Origin: Alcaligenes ammonioxydans | GTDB taxonomy: Bacteria > Pseudomonadota > Gammaproteobacteria > Burkholderiales > Burkholderiaceae_B | DNA: 64,000 nt | Direction of reading: 5' to 3' | Assembly (NCBI RefSeq): GCF_019343455.1 | Contig: NZ_CP049362.1 | Coordinates: 1,302,001-1,366,000 of the forward strand | Shown: positions 1 through 10,536 of the stretch, one piece after another | Position numbering within the stretch: position 1 is the first letter of the stretch | Layout of the letters: every line of letters begins with the position of its first letter | Notes under the pieces: model-generated | Seen by the model: only the letters and a program-made list of their open reading frames with translations | The model's database searches: none | What the model was told of the DNA's origin: nothing | Made by a program: the position numbers and the translations under genes

Positions 1-1084
1 GGGCGTGCAAGTATCGCGCGTCAGCCAGCGCTTTTCGGTGGGTAACATCAGCTCCTCGGGCAATATGTTTGACATGGCCATTGACGGGGCCAATGGCCTG
101 TTCCGTCTGGAGCAAAGCAACGGTGCCGTGCTGTTTTCGCGCAATGGCCAGTTCTATCCCGACAAGGCAGGCTATTTGGTGAATGCCCAGGGCCACTACC
201 TGACCGGCTATGGCGTGGGCAGCAGCCAGCTTGAGCGCTTGCAGGTGCCATCGGCAAACGTGCCGCCCAAAGCCACGACGTCCCTGGATTTCAAGCCCAA
301 CCTGCCCGGTGGTGCCGAAGCAATTCCAGCCCAGGATGCCAATGGCAATCCCATCAATATCTTTGACCCCAAAGACAGCACCACTTACAGCGAATCGTTT
401 AGCTACTCCGTTTACGACTCTCTGGGCAACAGTCACGAAATCTCTCAATACTTTGTCAAGCGGCCTGCCAATGCGGGCGGTGAAAGTGTATGGGACGTGT
501 ACTACATGGAAGGCAGCACGCCTTTGTCGCCCGCCAAAGCGACACTGACTTTTAACGGTGCCGGGGTGCTGACCAGCCCGACCCCTGCAACGGTCAACCT
601 GACCTTGGCCAACCCCGGCGGCAATGCCTCCCCGGCCGACGACCTGGTCTTTGATGTGCGCTATACCGGCACGACCCAGTTCGGTGGCGAGTTTGCCAAA
701 GGCAAGCCTTACCAGGATGGCTACGCCACCGGTGAATACGCTGGCATGAACATCGACAAGGACGGCACCATGGTGGCGTCCTACACCAACGGCGTCACTC
801 AACGTCTGGGTTCGCTGGTTCTGGCCGACTTTAGCAACTTGCAAGGCCTTAGCCCCGTGGGCGGCAACGCCTGGGCAGAGACCGGCGCGTCGGGTCAACC
901 CATTCTGGGCCGTCCTGGCGAGAACGGGCTGGCCACGATCAAGGGTCAGGCCGTGGAAGACTCCAATGTGGACATGGGTCAGGAACTGGTCAATATGATC
1001 ATTGCCCAGCGCACCTATCAGGCCAATGCCCAGACCATCAAGACACAGGATCAGGTTCTGCAAACCCTGGTCAACCTGCGTTAA
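1..1084 (+). CDS. flgE: flagellar hook protein FlgE (5' partial)
   Basis: FlgE polymerises into the extracellular hook joining rod and filament. The reading frame is open from the left edge, so the N-terminal rod-like segment is missing; the GTG at position 5 is internal and not the real start. Visible are the flagellar basal-body core motif MFDMAIDGANGLFRL, a Gly/Asn-rich central hook domain, and the conserved C-terminal helix ending in NMIIAQRTYQANAQTIKTQD, shared by FlgE, FlgF and FlgG. Only 8 bases separate its stop from flgF, which places it in the flg rod/hook operon; flgBCD presumably lie to the left. Identity is certain; only the start is outside the window. Confidence 0.97.
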   Translation, partial: GVQVSRVSQRFSVGNISSSGNMFDMAIDGANGLFRLEQSNGAVLFSRNGQFYPDKAGYLVNAQGHYLTGYGVGSSQLERLQVPSANVPPKATTSLDFKPNLPGGAEAIPAQDANGNPINIFDPKDSTTYSESFSYSVYDSLGNSHEISQYFVKRPANAGGESVWDVYYMEGSTPLSPAKATLTFNGAGVLTSPTPATVNLTLANPGGNASPADDLVFDVRYTGTTQFGGEFAKGKPYQDGYATGEYAGMNIDKDGTMVASYTNGVTQRLGSLVLADFSNLQGLSPVGGNAWAETGASGQPILGRPGENGLATIKGQAVEDSNVDMGQELVNMIIAQRTYQANAQTIKTQDQVLQTLVNLR

Positions 1085-1092
1085 GAGCTGTC

Positions 1093-1842
1093 ATGGATCG
1101 CCTGATTTATACCGCCATGAATGGCGCTCAGCGCACGCTGGAGCAGCAAGACGTCATCACCAACAATCTGGCCAATGTGAACACGTCCGGTTTTCGCGAA
1201 CAGCTCGCGTATTACCGCTCGGTGCCCGTTACTAGTGAGGACGGTGCGCAGACCCGTGTGGGCACCGCCACGGTGACGCCGGGCAGTCGTTTTCAACCGG
1301 GCACAATGGCCGAAACCGGTAATGCACTGGATGTGGCGATTGCAGGTCAGGGCTGGTTTGCCGTTCGTGCGCTCGATGGCCAGGAGGCCTATACCCGGGC
1401 AGGCGATCTGGTCGTCAATGCCCAGAACCAGTTGGTGACGCAGTCCGGTTTGCCCGTGCTGAGCGCCGACGGTCAGGCGATCGAGATTCCCGATCGGGGA
1501 ACCGTCACTTTTTCCAGCGACGGTCAGTTGACTGCCCTGGGAGCTGGCGACAATCCGCGCGACATTCAGGTGATGGGGCAGTTGAAAATGGTCAACCCAC
1601 CCGCCGCCGACCTGTTGCGGGGTCAGGATGGTTTGTTTCGTATGAGCAGCGGTGCACCGGCTCCCGCGGACCCGTCGGTGCGGATGGTGTCGGGCTTTAT
1701 TGAAAAAAGCAACGTGAACCCGGCTGAAGCGATGGTGGCCATGATTGCCAATGCCCGTCGTTTTGAAACCCAGATGAAGGTCATCCAGGACGCCGGCGTA
1801 CGCGAGGACCGGGCCAACTCTCTACTTTCATTTAATGGCTAA
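1093..1842 (+). CDS. flgF: flagellar basal-body rod protein FlgF
   Basis: Proximal rod subunit, 249 residues, a usual length. The N-terminus [19 protein letters not shown], then [15 protein letters not shown], is the flagellar rod signature; the C-terminus carries the companion helix ([24 protein letters not shown]). The central hook/rod beta domain lies between. It sits directly behind flgE and 44 bases before flgG, as in most flg operons. It has no cleavable signal because rod subunits leave through the flagellar type III apparatus encoded by fliPQR further right. Confidence 0.97.
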   Translation: MDRLIYTAMNGAQRTLEQQDVITNNLANVNTSGFREQLAYYRSVPVTSEDGAQTRVGTATVTPGSRFQPGTMAETGNALDVAIAGQGWFAVRALDGQEAYTRAGDLVVNAQNQLVTQSGLPVLSADGQAIEIPDRGTVTFSSDGQLTALGAGDNPRDIQVMGQLKMVNPPAADLLRGQDGLFRMSSGAPAPADPSVRMVSGFIEKSNVNPAEAMVAMIANARRFETQMKVIQDAGVREDRANSLLSFNG

Positions 1843-1886
1843 GCCTCGCGCATGACGCGAGCGCTAGCTTCAAGGATTACACACAC

Positions 1887-2672
1887 ATGATTCGCTCTCT
1901 GTGGATTGCCAAGACCGGTCTGGAAGCCCAGCAGACCAATATGGATGTCATTTCCAATAACTTGGCCAACGTCAATACCACCGGTTTCAAACGTACCCGT
2001 GCGGTGTTTGAAGACCTGATGTACCAAACCCTTCGTCAGCCTGGTGCTCAGGTCGGCGCTGCCAACCAGTTGCCTACGGGTCTGCAGATCGGTACGGGCG
2101 TGCGCACGGTGGCCACGGAGCGTATCCATAGTCAGGGCGATATGAAGCACACCGGCCACAATATGGACATCGCCATTCAGGGCAGTGGGTTTTTGCAAGT
2201 GGAAATGCCGGATGGCACCTTCGCCTATACGCGTGACGGCAGTTTGCAACGCGATCAGAATGGTCAACTGGTGACAGCCGGCGGCTACCCCATTCAGCCT
2301 CCCATCAATATCCCGGATAACGCCCTGGAACTGACCATTGGGCGCGACGGGACCGTGTCGGTTACTCAGCCCGGTGCCGCGGGCGCCAGTGTGGAGGTGG
2401 GGCAACTGCAACTGAGCACCTTCGTCAACCCGGCCGGTTTGCAAAGCATGGGCGAGAACTTGTACATCGAAACCGATGCGTCGGGGGCCGCAAACTTTCT
2501 GCAGCCAGGTATGGATGGCGCAGGGCTGGTCATGCACAAGTACAACGAAACGTCCAACGTCAACGTGGCCGAGGAGCTGGTCAATATGATCAGTGCCCAG
2601 CGTGCCTACGAAATCAATAGCAAGGCCGTGTCCACCGCTGACCAGATGCTGGCTCGTCTGACGCAGCTGTAA
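1887..2672 (+). CDS. flgG: flagellar distal rod protein FlgG
   Basis: Distal rod subunit, 261 residues, very close to the standard FlgG length. N-terminus [16 protein letters not shown] followed by [18 protein letters not shown] is diagnostic, as is the C-terminus with [20 protein letters not shown]. FlgG forms the drive-shaft segment that passes through the L and P rings encoded by the next two genes. The ATG is the only start that preserves the conserved N-terminal helix. The 44-base gap to flgF contains no terminator. Confidence 0.98.
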   Translation: MIRSLWIAKTGLEAQQTNMDVISNNLANVNTTGFKRTRAVFEDLMYQTLRQPGAQVGAANQLPTGLQIGTGVRTVATERIHSQGDMKHTGHNMDIAIQGSGFLQVEMPDGTFAYTRDGSLQRDQNGQLVTAGGYPIQPPINIPDNALELTIGRDGTVSVTQPGAAGASVEVGQLQLSTFVNPAGLQSMGENLYIETDASGAANFLQPGMDGAGLVMHKYNETSNVNVAEELVNMISAQRAYEINSKAVSTADQMLARLTQL

Positions 2673-2691
2673 ACCTGAAGAGATCGTGACA

Positions 2692-3378
2692 ATGTTCCAA
2701 GCTCTGTTGAGCCGTCTTGCCCTGTGTGCGCTGCTTGTCTTGTCCGGTTGCGCGCTGGTGCCCCCTGAAGATGTAGTCACCGGCCCCTTGACCGCGGCTC
2801 CGCCTCCCGCCATTCCAGCGGCTGTGGTGGCAAATGGCTCCATCTATCAGCCCTCGGCGTATGGCAACTATCCGCTGTTTGAGGACAGACGGCCCCGCAA
2901 TGTGGGCGATATTGTCACCATCATGATTCAGGAGCGCACCAACGCTGCCAAGAATGTGTCGACCAACACGGACCGGACCGGTAGCGGCGGCTTGGACTTT
3001 ACGGGTGTCCCGGCTTTCCTGCCCAATGAAATAGGCAGCAAGCAGAACTTTGAGGTGTCCGGCTCGAACAAGGCACAAGGCAAGGGCTCCAGCCGCGCCG
3101 ACAATACGTTCAGCGGCACCTTGACCACGACGGTGGTGGGCGTGCTGCCCAACGGCAACCTGCAGGTCGCCGGGGAGAAGCAGATCGCCATCAACCGGGG
3201 CAGTGAACACATCCGCTTTTCCGGCGTTGTGGACCCGCGCTCCATTACCGGCAGCAATACGGTGTCGTCCACGCAGGTGGCCGATGCCCGTATCGAGTTT
3301 CGTAGCAAAGGGGTGATGGACGAAGTCCAGACCATGGGTTGGCTACAGCGTTTTTTCCTGAATATTTCCCCGTTCTGA
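2692..3378 (+). CDS. flgH: flagellar L-ring lipoprotein FlgH
   Basis: Outer-membrane L-ring subunit of the basal body. The N-terminus [20 protein letters not shown] is a lipoprotein signal with lipobox LSGC, so the mature protein starts at Cys20. Family motifs follow: [24 protein letters not shown], and near the C-terminus [29 protein letters not shown] sequence ending in LNISPF. I chose the ATG at 2692; a GTG six bases upstream is in frame but adds nothing. A purine-rich GAAGAGA lies upstream. It follows flgG by 19 bases. Confidence 0.97.
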   Translation: MFQALLSRLALCALLVLSGCALVPPEDVVTGPLTAAPPPAIPAAVVANGSIYQPSAYGNYPLFEDRRPRNVGDIVTIMIQERTNAAKNVSTNTDRTGSGGLDFTGVPAFLPNEIGSKQNFEVSGSNKAQGKGSSRADNTFSGTLTTTVVGVLPNGNLQVAGEKQIAINRGSEHIRFSGVVDPRSITGSNTVSSTQVADARIEFRSKGVMDEVQTMGWLQRFFLNISPF

Positions 3379-3392
3379 GCCTTTTGCTTGCT

Positions 3393-4535
3393 ATGGCATT
3401 TTCCATGAGTCGTACTCCTTTCTCTTCTTACCGCGACATGCTGCGGGCAGCCATGCTGGCAGCAGGCCTGTTGCTGGCTCCGCTCAGTCAGGCCGAGCGA
3501 ATCAAGGATCTGGCGTCCATCCAGGGGGTGCGCGACAATCCGCTGATCGGTTACGGTCTGGTGGTGGGTCTGGACGGCAGTGGCGACCAGGTTCGCCAAG
3601 CGCCGTTTACGCAGCAAAGTCTGACCAATATGCTGTCGCAACTGGGGGTGACTATTCCCCAGGGCAGCAATATGCAGCTCAAGAACGTGGCGGCTGTGAT
3701 GGTGACAGCCCGCCTGCCCGCCTTTGCCCGTCCTGGCCAGTCTGTGGACGTGGTGGTGTCCTCCATGGGGAACGCCAAGAGTCTGCGCGGCGGCACCTTG
3801 CTGATGACGCCCTTGAAAGGTGCGAACGGTCAGGTGTACGCGATCGCACAGGGTAACTTGCTGGTAGGCGGCGCCGGTGCCGAAGCCGGCGGTTCCAGTG
3901 TCCAGGTCAACCAGTTAAATGGCGGCACGATTCCTGGCGGTGCCACGGTCGAGCAAAGCGTGCCCACAACGTATGCGCGGGACGGGGTGATCAATCTGGA
4001 GATGAACACCTCGGACTTTGGGACCGCCCAGAACGTGGTGGCTGCCCTGAACAAACAGTTCGGTCCGTCCACGGCCACGGCGCTGGATGGGCGCCTGATT
4101 CAGGTACGGGGTCCATTGGACCCCCAGGCCCAGACTGCTTTTATTTCCCATGTGGAAAACCTGCAAGTAAATCTGCCGCCAGCGCGCGCACGGGTGGTTA
4201 TCAATGCGCGTACGGGTTCGGTGGTCATGAATCGTACCGTCACCATTGATGAGGCCGCGATTGCCTATGGCAACTTGTCGGTGGTCATCAGCCGTCAACC
4301 GCAGGTCAGCCAGCCCGATACCCCGTTCGGTGGCGGCCAGACGGTCGTGGCTGACAGCACGCAGATTGAAATGCGCAGTGACAGTGGTTCGCTGCAACGC
4401 GTAAAGACCAGTGCCAATCTGGCCGATGTGGTGCGGGCGCTCAATGCCTTGGGCGCTACCCCTCAAGATTTGTTGTCCATTTTGCAGAACCTGAAAAGCG
4501 CGGGCGCTTTGCGGGCAGATCTGGAGATCATCTAA
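3393..4535 (+). CDS. flgI: flagellar P-ring protein FlgI
   Basis: Periplasmic P-ring subunit that surrounds the rod in the peptidoglycan layer. After a Sec signal peptide (hydrophobic run around residues 17-30, cleavage near [10 protein letters not shown]) comes the family signature [19 protein letters not shown]. The C-terminus ([19 protein letters not shown], then [11 protein letters not shown]) is also characteristic. The open frame extends upstream into flgH, but ATG 3393, or ATG 3405 four codons later, gives a normal signal peptide. The stop overlaps the flgJ start in TAATG, implying translational coupling. Confidence 0.97.
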   Translation: MAFSMSRTPFSSYRDMLRAAMLAAGLLLAPLSQAERIKDLASIQGVRDNPLIGYGLVVGLDGSGDQVRQAPFTQQSLTNMLSQLGVTIPQGSNMQLKNVAAVMVTARLPAFARPGQSVDVVVSSMGNAKSLRGGTLLMTPLKGANGQVYAIAQGNLLVGGAGAEAGGSSVQVNQLNGGTIPGGATVEQSVPTTYARDGVINLEMNTSDFGTAQNVVAALNKQFGPSTATALDGRLIQVRGPLDPQAQTAFISHVENLQVNLPPARARVVINARTGSVVMNRTVTIDEAAIAYGNLSVVISRQPQVSQPDTPFGGGQTVVADSTQIEMRSDSGSLQRVKTSANLADVVRALNALGATPQDLLSILQNLKSAGALRADLEII

Positions 4536-5500
4536 TGACGGTGCAGTACTTTCCTCGTCCAGGAACGGGAACGCAGGTTTCAATTTTTGACCCGCAACAG
4601 TTGGCTCAGCTGCGTCGGCAAGCCGGGCAGGACGATCAGAATCAAGCGACTCAACTGCAAGTGGCCCGTCAGTTCGAGTCCCTGTTTATCCAGAATATTT
4701 TGAAGCAGGCGCGAGCCGCCAATCCTGAAGGCGGCATGTTTGATACCCAGTCCGTGCGCATGGCGCAAAGCCTGGGCGATGAGCAGTTGGCCCTGCAGTT
4801 GGCTGACCCGGGCATCGGATTGGCCAAGGCCTTGCAGGCTCAGATGAGCGGGCAAGACAGCGAGCCCTTTGGCGCTGCGTCCTATGACCCGGAAACCGCG
4901 TCTTCGCGTCGTGCGGATTTGCGCTCGCGCATGCCCAATGACCGCTCCATTGATGCGGCCTCCATTGCCGAACTGATCGACAAGCTCAGCAATAACAGCA
5001 CGGTGCAGCGCGTGTACTCTTCGATTCAGGGGGCGCCCAACCACATCCGTCAGTTTGTAGACCGCATGAATACCGCAGCCAAAGTGGCCGCAGAAGACAG
5101 TGGTGTCCCCGCCAAGCTGATCTTGAGTCAGGCGGCCTTGGAGTCGGGCTGGGGCAAACGTGAAATCATGCATGCCGACGGTTCCACCAGCCACAATTTG
5201 TTTGGGATCAAGGCCACCCCCTCCTGGAAAGGAAAAACGGTAGAGGTCATGACCACCGAATACCAAAACGGTGTGGCCCGGAAGATGACGCAAACCTTTC
5301 GTGCCTATGACTCTTATGCCGAGTCCTTTGCCGACTACGCGCGTCTGATCGGCAATAACAAGCGCTATGAAAGTGTCAAGCACGCCGCAACGCCGCAAGA
5401 GGCTGCGCAGCGTATTCAGGATGCAGGCTACGCCACGGATCCTTCTTACGCCAAAAAACTGATTGCCATCATGGCCTACTTTGATGGCGGCAAGTCTTAA
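4535..5500 (+). CDS. flgJ: flagellar rod assembly protein / muramidase FlgJ
   Basis: Bifunctional rod-capping protein and peptidoglycan hydrolase of 321 residues. The N-terminal half (about 30-115) is the rod-binding domain (RQFESLFIQNILKQAR). The C-terminal half, from about residue 165, is a glycoside hydrolase family 73 glucosaminidase: QAALESGWGKREI contains the expected catalytic glutamate (about Glu203), followed by HNLFGIKA. It opens the wall so the rod can pass. It overlaps flgI by one base and is the last gene before a sigma-28-type promoter, so it probably ends the class-2 flg operon. Confidence 0.97.
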   Translation: MTVQYFPRPGTGTQVSIFDPQQLAQLRRQAGQDDQNQATQLQVARQFESLFIQNILKQARAANPEGGMFDTQSVRMAQSLGDEQLALQLADPGIGLAKALQAQMSGQDSEPFGAASYDPETASSRRADLRSRMPNDRSIDAASIAELIDKLSNNSTVQRVYSSIQGAPNHIRQFVDRMNTAAKVAAEDSGVPAKLILSQAALESGWGKREIMHADGSTSHNLFGIKATPSWKGKTVEVMTTEYQNGVARKMTQTFRAYDSYAESFADYARLIGNNKRYESVKHAATPQEAAQRIQDAGYATDPSYAKKLIAIMAYFDGGKS

Positions 5501-5515
5501 TTATTGTTACAGGTC

Positions 5516-5542
5516 TAAATAATGCACCAAGGTGGTCGTTAA
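5516..5542 (+). promoter_or_regulatory. sigma-28 (FliA) promoter of flgK
   Basis: TAAA (5516-5519), 15 bases, then GTCGTTAA (5535-5542), against the enterobacterial consensus TAAA-N15-GCCGATAA (6 of 8 in the -10 element). It ends about 64 bases before the flgK ATG and fits the usual class-3 control of hook-filament junction genes. Three further sites with exactly the same 15-base spacing occur in this window. Confidence 0.75.
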
Positions 5543-5605
5543 AAAGCAGCATGTTCATTTTTCGCCTTGGACACAACGGGCCGGGCAGGACAGAAAGGAT
5601 TTGAT

Positions 5606-7321
5606 ATGAATCTCGCCAACCTTGGTATTACCGGCTTGTATGCCGCTCAAAAGCGCATGCAGGTGACGGGCCACAATATTAATAATATCGATACCCCTGG
5701 CTATAACCGCCAATCGGTTCTGGTTGAGACGGCTGGTTCGGTAGGAGGCAGTGCCGGTTATTACGGCCGCGGTGTGCAGGTCGTGACGGTGCAGCGCTCC
5801 TACGACAATTTTCTGTATCAACAGCTGGTGCGTTCCCAGACCGCCGGAGCGGCTCTGGTCAGCTACGGCACCGAAATTGCCCAGCTGGACAATTTGTTCT
5901 CGGATCGTACGGTCGGTGTCAGCCCCGCCTTGCAGAATTTCTTTGACGGGCTGGAAGCGGTTGCCTCGCAGCCTGCCGATCCTTCGGCACGCCAGGAACT
6001 GTTGGGCCGCGCCGAAAGTCTGGCCACCCAGATTCGTGACGCCACCTCCTACATGAACCGCGTGAACGAGAACATCAACACGCAGGTTGGAACCACGGTT
6101 ACCCAGATCAACAGCTATCTGGAGCGGATCGACAACGTCAATAAGCAGATTGTGGCTGCCAAGGGAACCACGCCCGGGCACGAGCCCAATGATCTGCTGG
6201 ACCAGCGCGAACAGTTGGTGGCCGAACTGGGACAACTGATTGACGTTCGCACCGTCGAGCAGGACGGGCGCTTGAGCGTGACCACCGCAGGTGGCCAGAT
6301 GTTGTTGGGTGGCGAGCGGGTCTATCCCTTGCATGCGGTGCGTTCCGCAGAAAACCCTGAGCGGTTTGTGGTCGGGTTTACGTCTGCCCTGAACGTGGAC
6401 GGCAAGATGGTGGTGACCGAGTTTCGTGAAGGCGCGATCAAAGGCGGCACGCTCGGTGGCCTGCTGCAGTTCCGTCAGGAAAGTCTGGAGCCCGCCATCA
6501 GCGCCCTGGGGCGTCTGGCCGTGGGCCTGGCCCACACCGTGAACGATATTCACCGTCAAGGCATTGACTTGAAGGGGGAGGCGGGCAAAGACATATTCAG
6601 CGTCAGTGGCCCCAAAGTCGTGGCCAATGGCACCAATCCCGTCAGCAGTGGCGTACCCGGTGTGTCCTTCTACAAGGACCCGATTGATCCGGCTGATCCC
6701 AGCAAGGGTTACACCCAACCCGTGGACAAGCTGACCGGCGATAACTACCGGATCGAGCGTGTGGACGGACGCTTTCAGTTGCGCAATCTGAGCAGCAACG
6801 ACATTACGCCCCTCAATGGACCGGACCAGGACGGCGGCATTACGCGGGTGGATGGCCTGGAAATCGACGTGTCCAGCCTGAAGACCCAGTCGCAGGATGG
6901 GGATTCCTGGCTGGTTCAGCCTACCGCCACCGCTGGCAGCAATTTACAGGTGGAGATCAAGCGTCCCCAGGATATTGCCGCGGCCAACCCGGATACCGGC
7001 TCGGCCAATGGCACGATCGCTCAGAAACTGGCGGATCTGCGCAATACCAAAGTGTTGGCGGACGGCTCCCTGAGCCTGAATGACTCCTTTGGCCAGATCG
7101 TGAACCGGATTGCGGTGCAAACGCAGCAAAACGGCACCGCGGCCAAGGCGCAACTCAAGCTGATCGAGCAGAACTATGCCGCTCAGCAAGCCTTGTCGGG
7201 CGTTAACAAGGATGAGGAATACATCATGCTCCAGCGTTTTCAGGAACAGTATCAGGCGGCCGCCCGTTTGATTGATGTCAGCTCCCAGATGTTTGACACC
7301 CTGTTGGGCCTGCGTACGTAA
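5606..7321 (+). CDS. flgK: flagellar hook-associated protein 1 FlgK
   Basis: HAP1, the first junction protein between hook and filament, 571 residues from ATG 5606. That start follows an AGAAAGGA ribosome-binding site and gives the canonical N-terminus MNLANLGITGLYAAQKRMQV, then GHNINNIDTPGYNRQ. The open frame extends 13 codons upstream, without support. The C-terminus (GVNKDEEYIMLQRFQEQYQA, then ASRLIDVSSQMFDTLL-like sequence) is the FlgK signature. The middle, variable region makes the exposed domain. It is cotranscribed with flgL 36 bases downstream from its own sigma-28 promoter. Confidence 0.97.
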   Translation: MNLANLGITGLYAAQKRMQVTGHNINNIDTPGYNRQSVLVETAGSVGGSAGYYGRGVQVVTVQRSYDNFLYQQLVRSQTAGAALVSYGTEIAQLDNLFSDRTVGVSPALQNFFDGLEAVASQPADPSARQELLGRAESLATQIRDATSYMNRVNENINTQVGTTVTQINSYLERIDNVNKQIVAAKGTTPGHEPNDLLDQREQLVAELGQLIDVRTVEQDGRLSVTTAGGQMLLGGERVYPLHAVRSAENPERFVVGFTSALNVDGKMVVTEFREGAIKGGTLGGLLQFRQESLEPAISALGRLAVGLAHTVNDIHRQGIDLKGEAGKDIFSVSGPKVVANGTNPVSSGVPGVSFYKDPIDPADPSKGYTQPVDKLTGDNYRIERVDGRFQLRNLSSNDITPLNGPDQDGGITRVDGLEIDVSSLKTQSQDGDSWLVQPTATAGSNLQVEIKRPQDIAAANPDTGSANGTIAQKLADLRNTKVLADGSLSLNDSFGQIVNRIAVQTQQNGTAAKAQLKLIEQNYAAQQALSGVNKDEEYIMLQRFQEQYQAAARLIDVSSQMFDTLLGLRT

Positions 7322-7356
7322 GTACGGCGATTCAGTCTTGAAATTGGAACCTTGCT

Positions 7357-8574
7357 ATGCGTATTAGTTCTTCTCTTTTTTTTCAGACAGGCCTGAACTC
7401 GATCAACAAGCAGCAGTCCGATCTGATGCGTGTTTTTCAGCAGATGGGCTCGCAAAAGCGGATGATCACCCCCTCGGATGATCCTTTGGCGTCGGCCCAG
7501 ACCATTAATCTGGCGCAGTCGCAGGCCATGGACAAGCGCTATGGTGAAAACCGCGAAGTGGCCATGCGTTCGCTGGGTGAGGAAGAAAACCTGCTCAATG
7601 CCGTCAACCTGCAGTTGCAGGGCGTGCAAACCCGTTTGGTGGAAGCTTCCACGGGCACCATGTCGGATGCCGATCGCAGCACCTTGGCTACCGTGATCGA
7701 AAGTGCGCTGGATACCCTGTTTGGCTTTGCCAACACCAAGGATGGTTCGGGCCAGTATCTGTTCTCCGGGGCTAAAGGGACGACTCAGGCGTTTGAGCGG
7801 ACGGGAAACACCTTTACCTACACGGGTGACACCAACAGCCGTGATATTCAGGTTGAGCAAACCCGCCAGATGGACTCGGCCGATCATGGTCGCACCATCT
7901 TCGAGCGGGCCAACCCCGGATCGACAGCCTACTTCACCCAGGCCAACGCCAACAGTGGCTCGGCTGTGCTGAGCGCCCCCAACGGCAACTCGTCCTTGCC
8001 TGGCGCGCAGGCCAATTACACCATCCGATTTACCTCGGAAACGGATTACGACATCGAGGTGAACGGGGCGGTGGTCAGTCAAGGTGTGCTGGATGAGAAC
8101 GAGCGTCAGCGCATCAGCCTGCCTGGCGGGGTCAGCGTGCAGATCGAAGGCAAGCCCGCCGTAGGCGACAGCTTTGCCATCAGTTCGGTGGACAGCACCA
8201 GCCCGGCTGACATGAATATGTTCAACACCTTGCAGTCGGTGGTGGACGCCTTGCGCAAGCCTGTCAGTGGGGACCCGGTTGCCCAGGCCGAGTTTCGCAA
8301 CGCGATGAACTCAGCCATACAGCGTATCGGGGAGAACTTCGACAATGTGCAGACCGTAATTTCGTCGGTCGGTACGCGCATGAATGAAATTGATGCGCTC
8401 AGCGCCAATGGGGCTGCCCGAGCCCTCAATTACACCAATGAGCTCTCGCGTCTGGAAGATCTGAATATTTTTGATGCGTCCACTCAGTTGGAGCTGCGCA
8501 AGGCTGCGCTGGAAATGTCGGCGATGGCATTTCAGACGATCCAGAGCATGAGCCTGTTCAATTTGAATCGCTAG
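7357..8574 (+). CDS. flgL: flagellar hook-associated protein 3 FlgL
   Basis: HAP3, second junction protein, homologous to the flagellin ends. N-terminus MRISSSLFFQTGLNSINKQQ with SDLMRVFQQMGSQKRMITPS is typical. The C-terminal coiled helix (LEDLNIFDASTQLELRKAAL) ends in LFNLNR. Its 405 residues are normal for betaproteobacteria. It follows flgK and precedes a chemoreceptor gene by 67 bases with no evident terminator, so the receptor may be read from the same class-3 transcript. Confidence 0.96.
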   Translation: MRISSSLFFQTGLNSINKQQSDLMRVFQQMGSQKRMITPSDDPLASAQTINLAQSQAMDKRYGENREVAMRSLGEEENLLNAVNLQLQGVQTRLVEASTGTMSDADRSTLATVIESALDTLFGFANTKDGSGQYLFSGAKGTTQAFERTGNTFTYTGDTNSRDIQVEQTRQMDSADHGRTIFERANPGSTAYFTQANANSGSAVLSAPNGNSSLPGAQANYTIRFTSETDYDIEVNGAVVSQGVLDENERQRISLPGGVSVQIEGKPAVGDSFAISSVDSTSPADMNMFNTLQSVVDALRKPVSGDPVAQAEFRNAMNSAIQRIGENFDNVQTVISSVGTRMNEIDALSANGAARALNYTNELSRLEDLNIFDASTQLELRKAALEMSAMAFQTIQSMSLFNLNR

Positions 8575-8641
8575 GACGCTGTTCCTTTTTTGGGTGGTTT
8601 TTCCTTAACCGGCAGTCAAGCACCACGTGCGGGAATCTTCT

Positions 8642-10078
8642 ATGCTTTTTAAGAATTTGAGTCTAAGGGTCGGCATGACCTTTTGTATTGCTGCTCTGAT
8701 GGCATTGACAGTGGCCATGGCAGCCTGGGCGCTGTATTACTTTCATGGTCTGTTGGCCCTGGGCTCCGGTGACGCGGTGTTGCGCACCTTGCAGGAGCAG
8801 CAGAGCACCTTCAACATTGTCTTGACCGTCGTGCTGGTGCTGGCCGTGTTGTTGGGGCTGGCGGCCATCAGCTACTTTCTCCGTCGGGTGGTGCGTCCCT
8901 TGGGTGACTTTGCGGCGTACTTTGATGCCATTGCCAAAGGCGACCTGACCCAACGTATCCATGTTCTGACCTCCAACGAAATCGGTGACTTGTTCGAGTC
9001 GCTGGGTCGCATGCAGGAGTCCCTGGTCAAGACCACCACGGCGGTGCGTCTGGGACTGGAGGAGATTCATGCCGGCGCACAGGAAATTGCCCAGGGCAAC
9101 ACCAATATCAGCAGTCGTACCGAAGAGCAGGCTGCTTCCTTGCAGCAGACGGCTGCCAGCATGGAACAATTGGCTGGGACCGTTCGCCAAAATGCCGATA
9201 ACGCCCAGCAAGCCAATCAGTTGGCCGCGACCGCCTCGGATGTAGCACATCGTGGGGGGAGCGCCGTCAATGAAGTGGTAGCCACCATGCAGGGGATTTC
9301 GGCCAGTTCCAACAAGATCTCCGATATTGTGGGCGTGATTGACAGCATTGCTTTCCAGACCAATATTCTGGCCCTGAACGCGGCGGTTGAAGCGGCTCGT
9401 GCGGGTGAGCAGGGCAAGGGTTTTGCCGTGGTGGCCGCTGAAGTCCGCGCTCTGGCACAACGCAGTGCGCAGGCCGCGCGTGAAATCACGGCCCTGATCG
9501 AGGATTCGGTGCGTAAGGTCACGGAAGGTTCCTCGCAGGTGGAACGCGCGGGCGCCACTATGCAGGAAATTGTGGATTCCGTGCGTCGTGTCACCGACAT
9601 CATGGGTGAGATCACGGCCGCAACGATTGAGCAGTCCTCCGGTATCGATCAGGTGAATCGCGCTGTCTCGCAGATGGATGAGACGACGCAGTACAACGCC
9701 CGTCTGGTGGAGCAGGCCGCTCTGGCTTCCTCGGGGCTGAGCGAGCAGGTCACCAAGGTCAACCAGGCGATCGCGTTCTTTCGCTCGCCGGGCACGGAAG
9801 TGATCGACGTCAGCGCCCGCCGCGTCGCTAACCGCCGCAGTGCCAGTGCATCCTCATCGGACGCCGAGACACGTCGCACGCCATCCTTGAAAGGTGTGGC
9901 GAACGCTGCCAAACCTGCTGTGGGCGTGAGCAGGGGGCTGTCGGCTCCCGCCAAGACCTCGCCGCCTGCTGCCAAGGCCACCGCCGCTACTCAGGAAGAT
10001 AGTCAGCGTCTGTTGCGTCCCGACTTGAGCGGCAAGCCTCACAGTGCCTCTTCGGACGATGATTGGGAGGAGTTCTAA
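8642..10078 (+). CDS. methyl-accepting chemotaxis protein with minimal periplasmic loop and C-terminal DWEEF tail
   Basis: Chemoreceptor of about 478 residues from ATG 8642 (a GTG at 8627 is in frame). Two membrane segments (about 11-38 and 58-80) enclose a loop of only some 20 residues, so there is essentially no periplasmic ligand domain. HAMP follows ([20 protein letters not shown]), then the signalling domain with the hairpin tip core [20 protein letters not shown]. After a long Ala/Pro/Ser linker the protein ends DDDWEEF, resembling the NWETF-type pentapeptide that tethers CheR and CheB in high-abundance receptors. The next gene starts inside its stop codon (TAATG). Confidence 0.93.
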   Translation: MLFKNLSLRVGMTFCIAALMALTVAMAAWALYYFHGLLALGSGDAVLRTLQEQQSTFNIVLTVVLVLAVLLGLAAISYFLRRVVRPLGDFAAYFDAIAKGDLTQRIHVLTSNEIGDLFESLGRMQESLVKTTTAVRLGLEEIHAGAQEIAQGNTNISSRTEEQAASLQQTAASMEQLAGTVRQNADNAQQANQLAATASDVAHRGGSAVNEVVATMQGISASSNKISDIVGVIDSIAFQTNILALNAAVEAARAGEQGKGFAVVAAEVRALAQRSAQAAREITALIEDSVRKVTEGSSQVERAGATMQEIVDSVRRVTDIMGEITAATIEQSSGIDQVNRAVSQMDETTQYNARLVEQAALASSGLSEQVTKVNQAIAFFRSPGTEVIDVSARRVANRRSASASSSDAETRRTPSLKGVANAAKPAVGVSRGLSAPAKTSPPAAKATAATQEDSQRLLRPDLSGKPHSASSDDDWEEF

Positions 10079-10515
10079 TGCCTTGCTCCCGACTGGGTAT
10101 CTGGGTCGGGCGGGGCCGTAAGACGCTGATCGGTTTGTGCTTGCTGACCCTGGCTGCTTGCGCCACCCAGGGCTCGTCTTTCAAGGCGTCGGGGCTGAAT
10201 GATCTGGTCCCGGGCCAAAGCACGCGTGCTGACGCTGAGCAGTCCTTGCAAGGCCGTCCACACCAGGTCTACCGACAGCTCGACGGCAGTGAAATGGCCG
10301 TGTGGTTCCAGGGGACAACCCTGGCAACGGACGCGGTCTATTTTCGCCAGGAGTTGTGGCTTCAGTTTGATGCCCAGGGGCGTTTCCAGCATGTGGTCAA
10401 ACGCAGCCATATTCCTTCCATGTACCGCGAGCAAGCGCGTAGCGCTACTACAGGCTCGGTCACGATTGAGCACCCTGGCACGGAGATGATTACCATCTTG
10501 CCGGTCAGCCACTAG
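10078..10515 (+). CDS. small outer-membrane lipoprotein, SmpA/OmlA-like
   Basis: About 145 residues from ATG 10078, which overlaps the preceding receptor stop. The N-terminus has a lipoprotein signal ending in lipobox LAAC (around residue 25). The mature part contains LNDLVPGQSTRADAEQSLQG and later QELWLQFDAQGRFQHVV, a layout like the small SmpA/OmlA (BamE-type) fold in which a VxxGxs helix is followed by beta strands. No catalytic motif is seen. It lies between two chemoreceptor genes, where its role is unknown. The family call is moderate; lipoprotein status is firm. Confidence 0.75.
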   Translation: MPCSRLGIWVGRGRKTLIGLCLLTLAACATQGSSFKASGLNDLVPGQSTRADAEQSLQGRPHQVYRQLDGSEMAVWFQGTTLATDAVYFRQELWLQFDAQGRFQHVVKRSHIPSMYREQARSATTGSVTIEHPGTEMITILPVSH

Positions 10516-10536
10516 AGTTTTCTTTGGATTTAGCAA

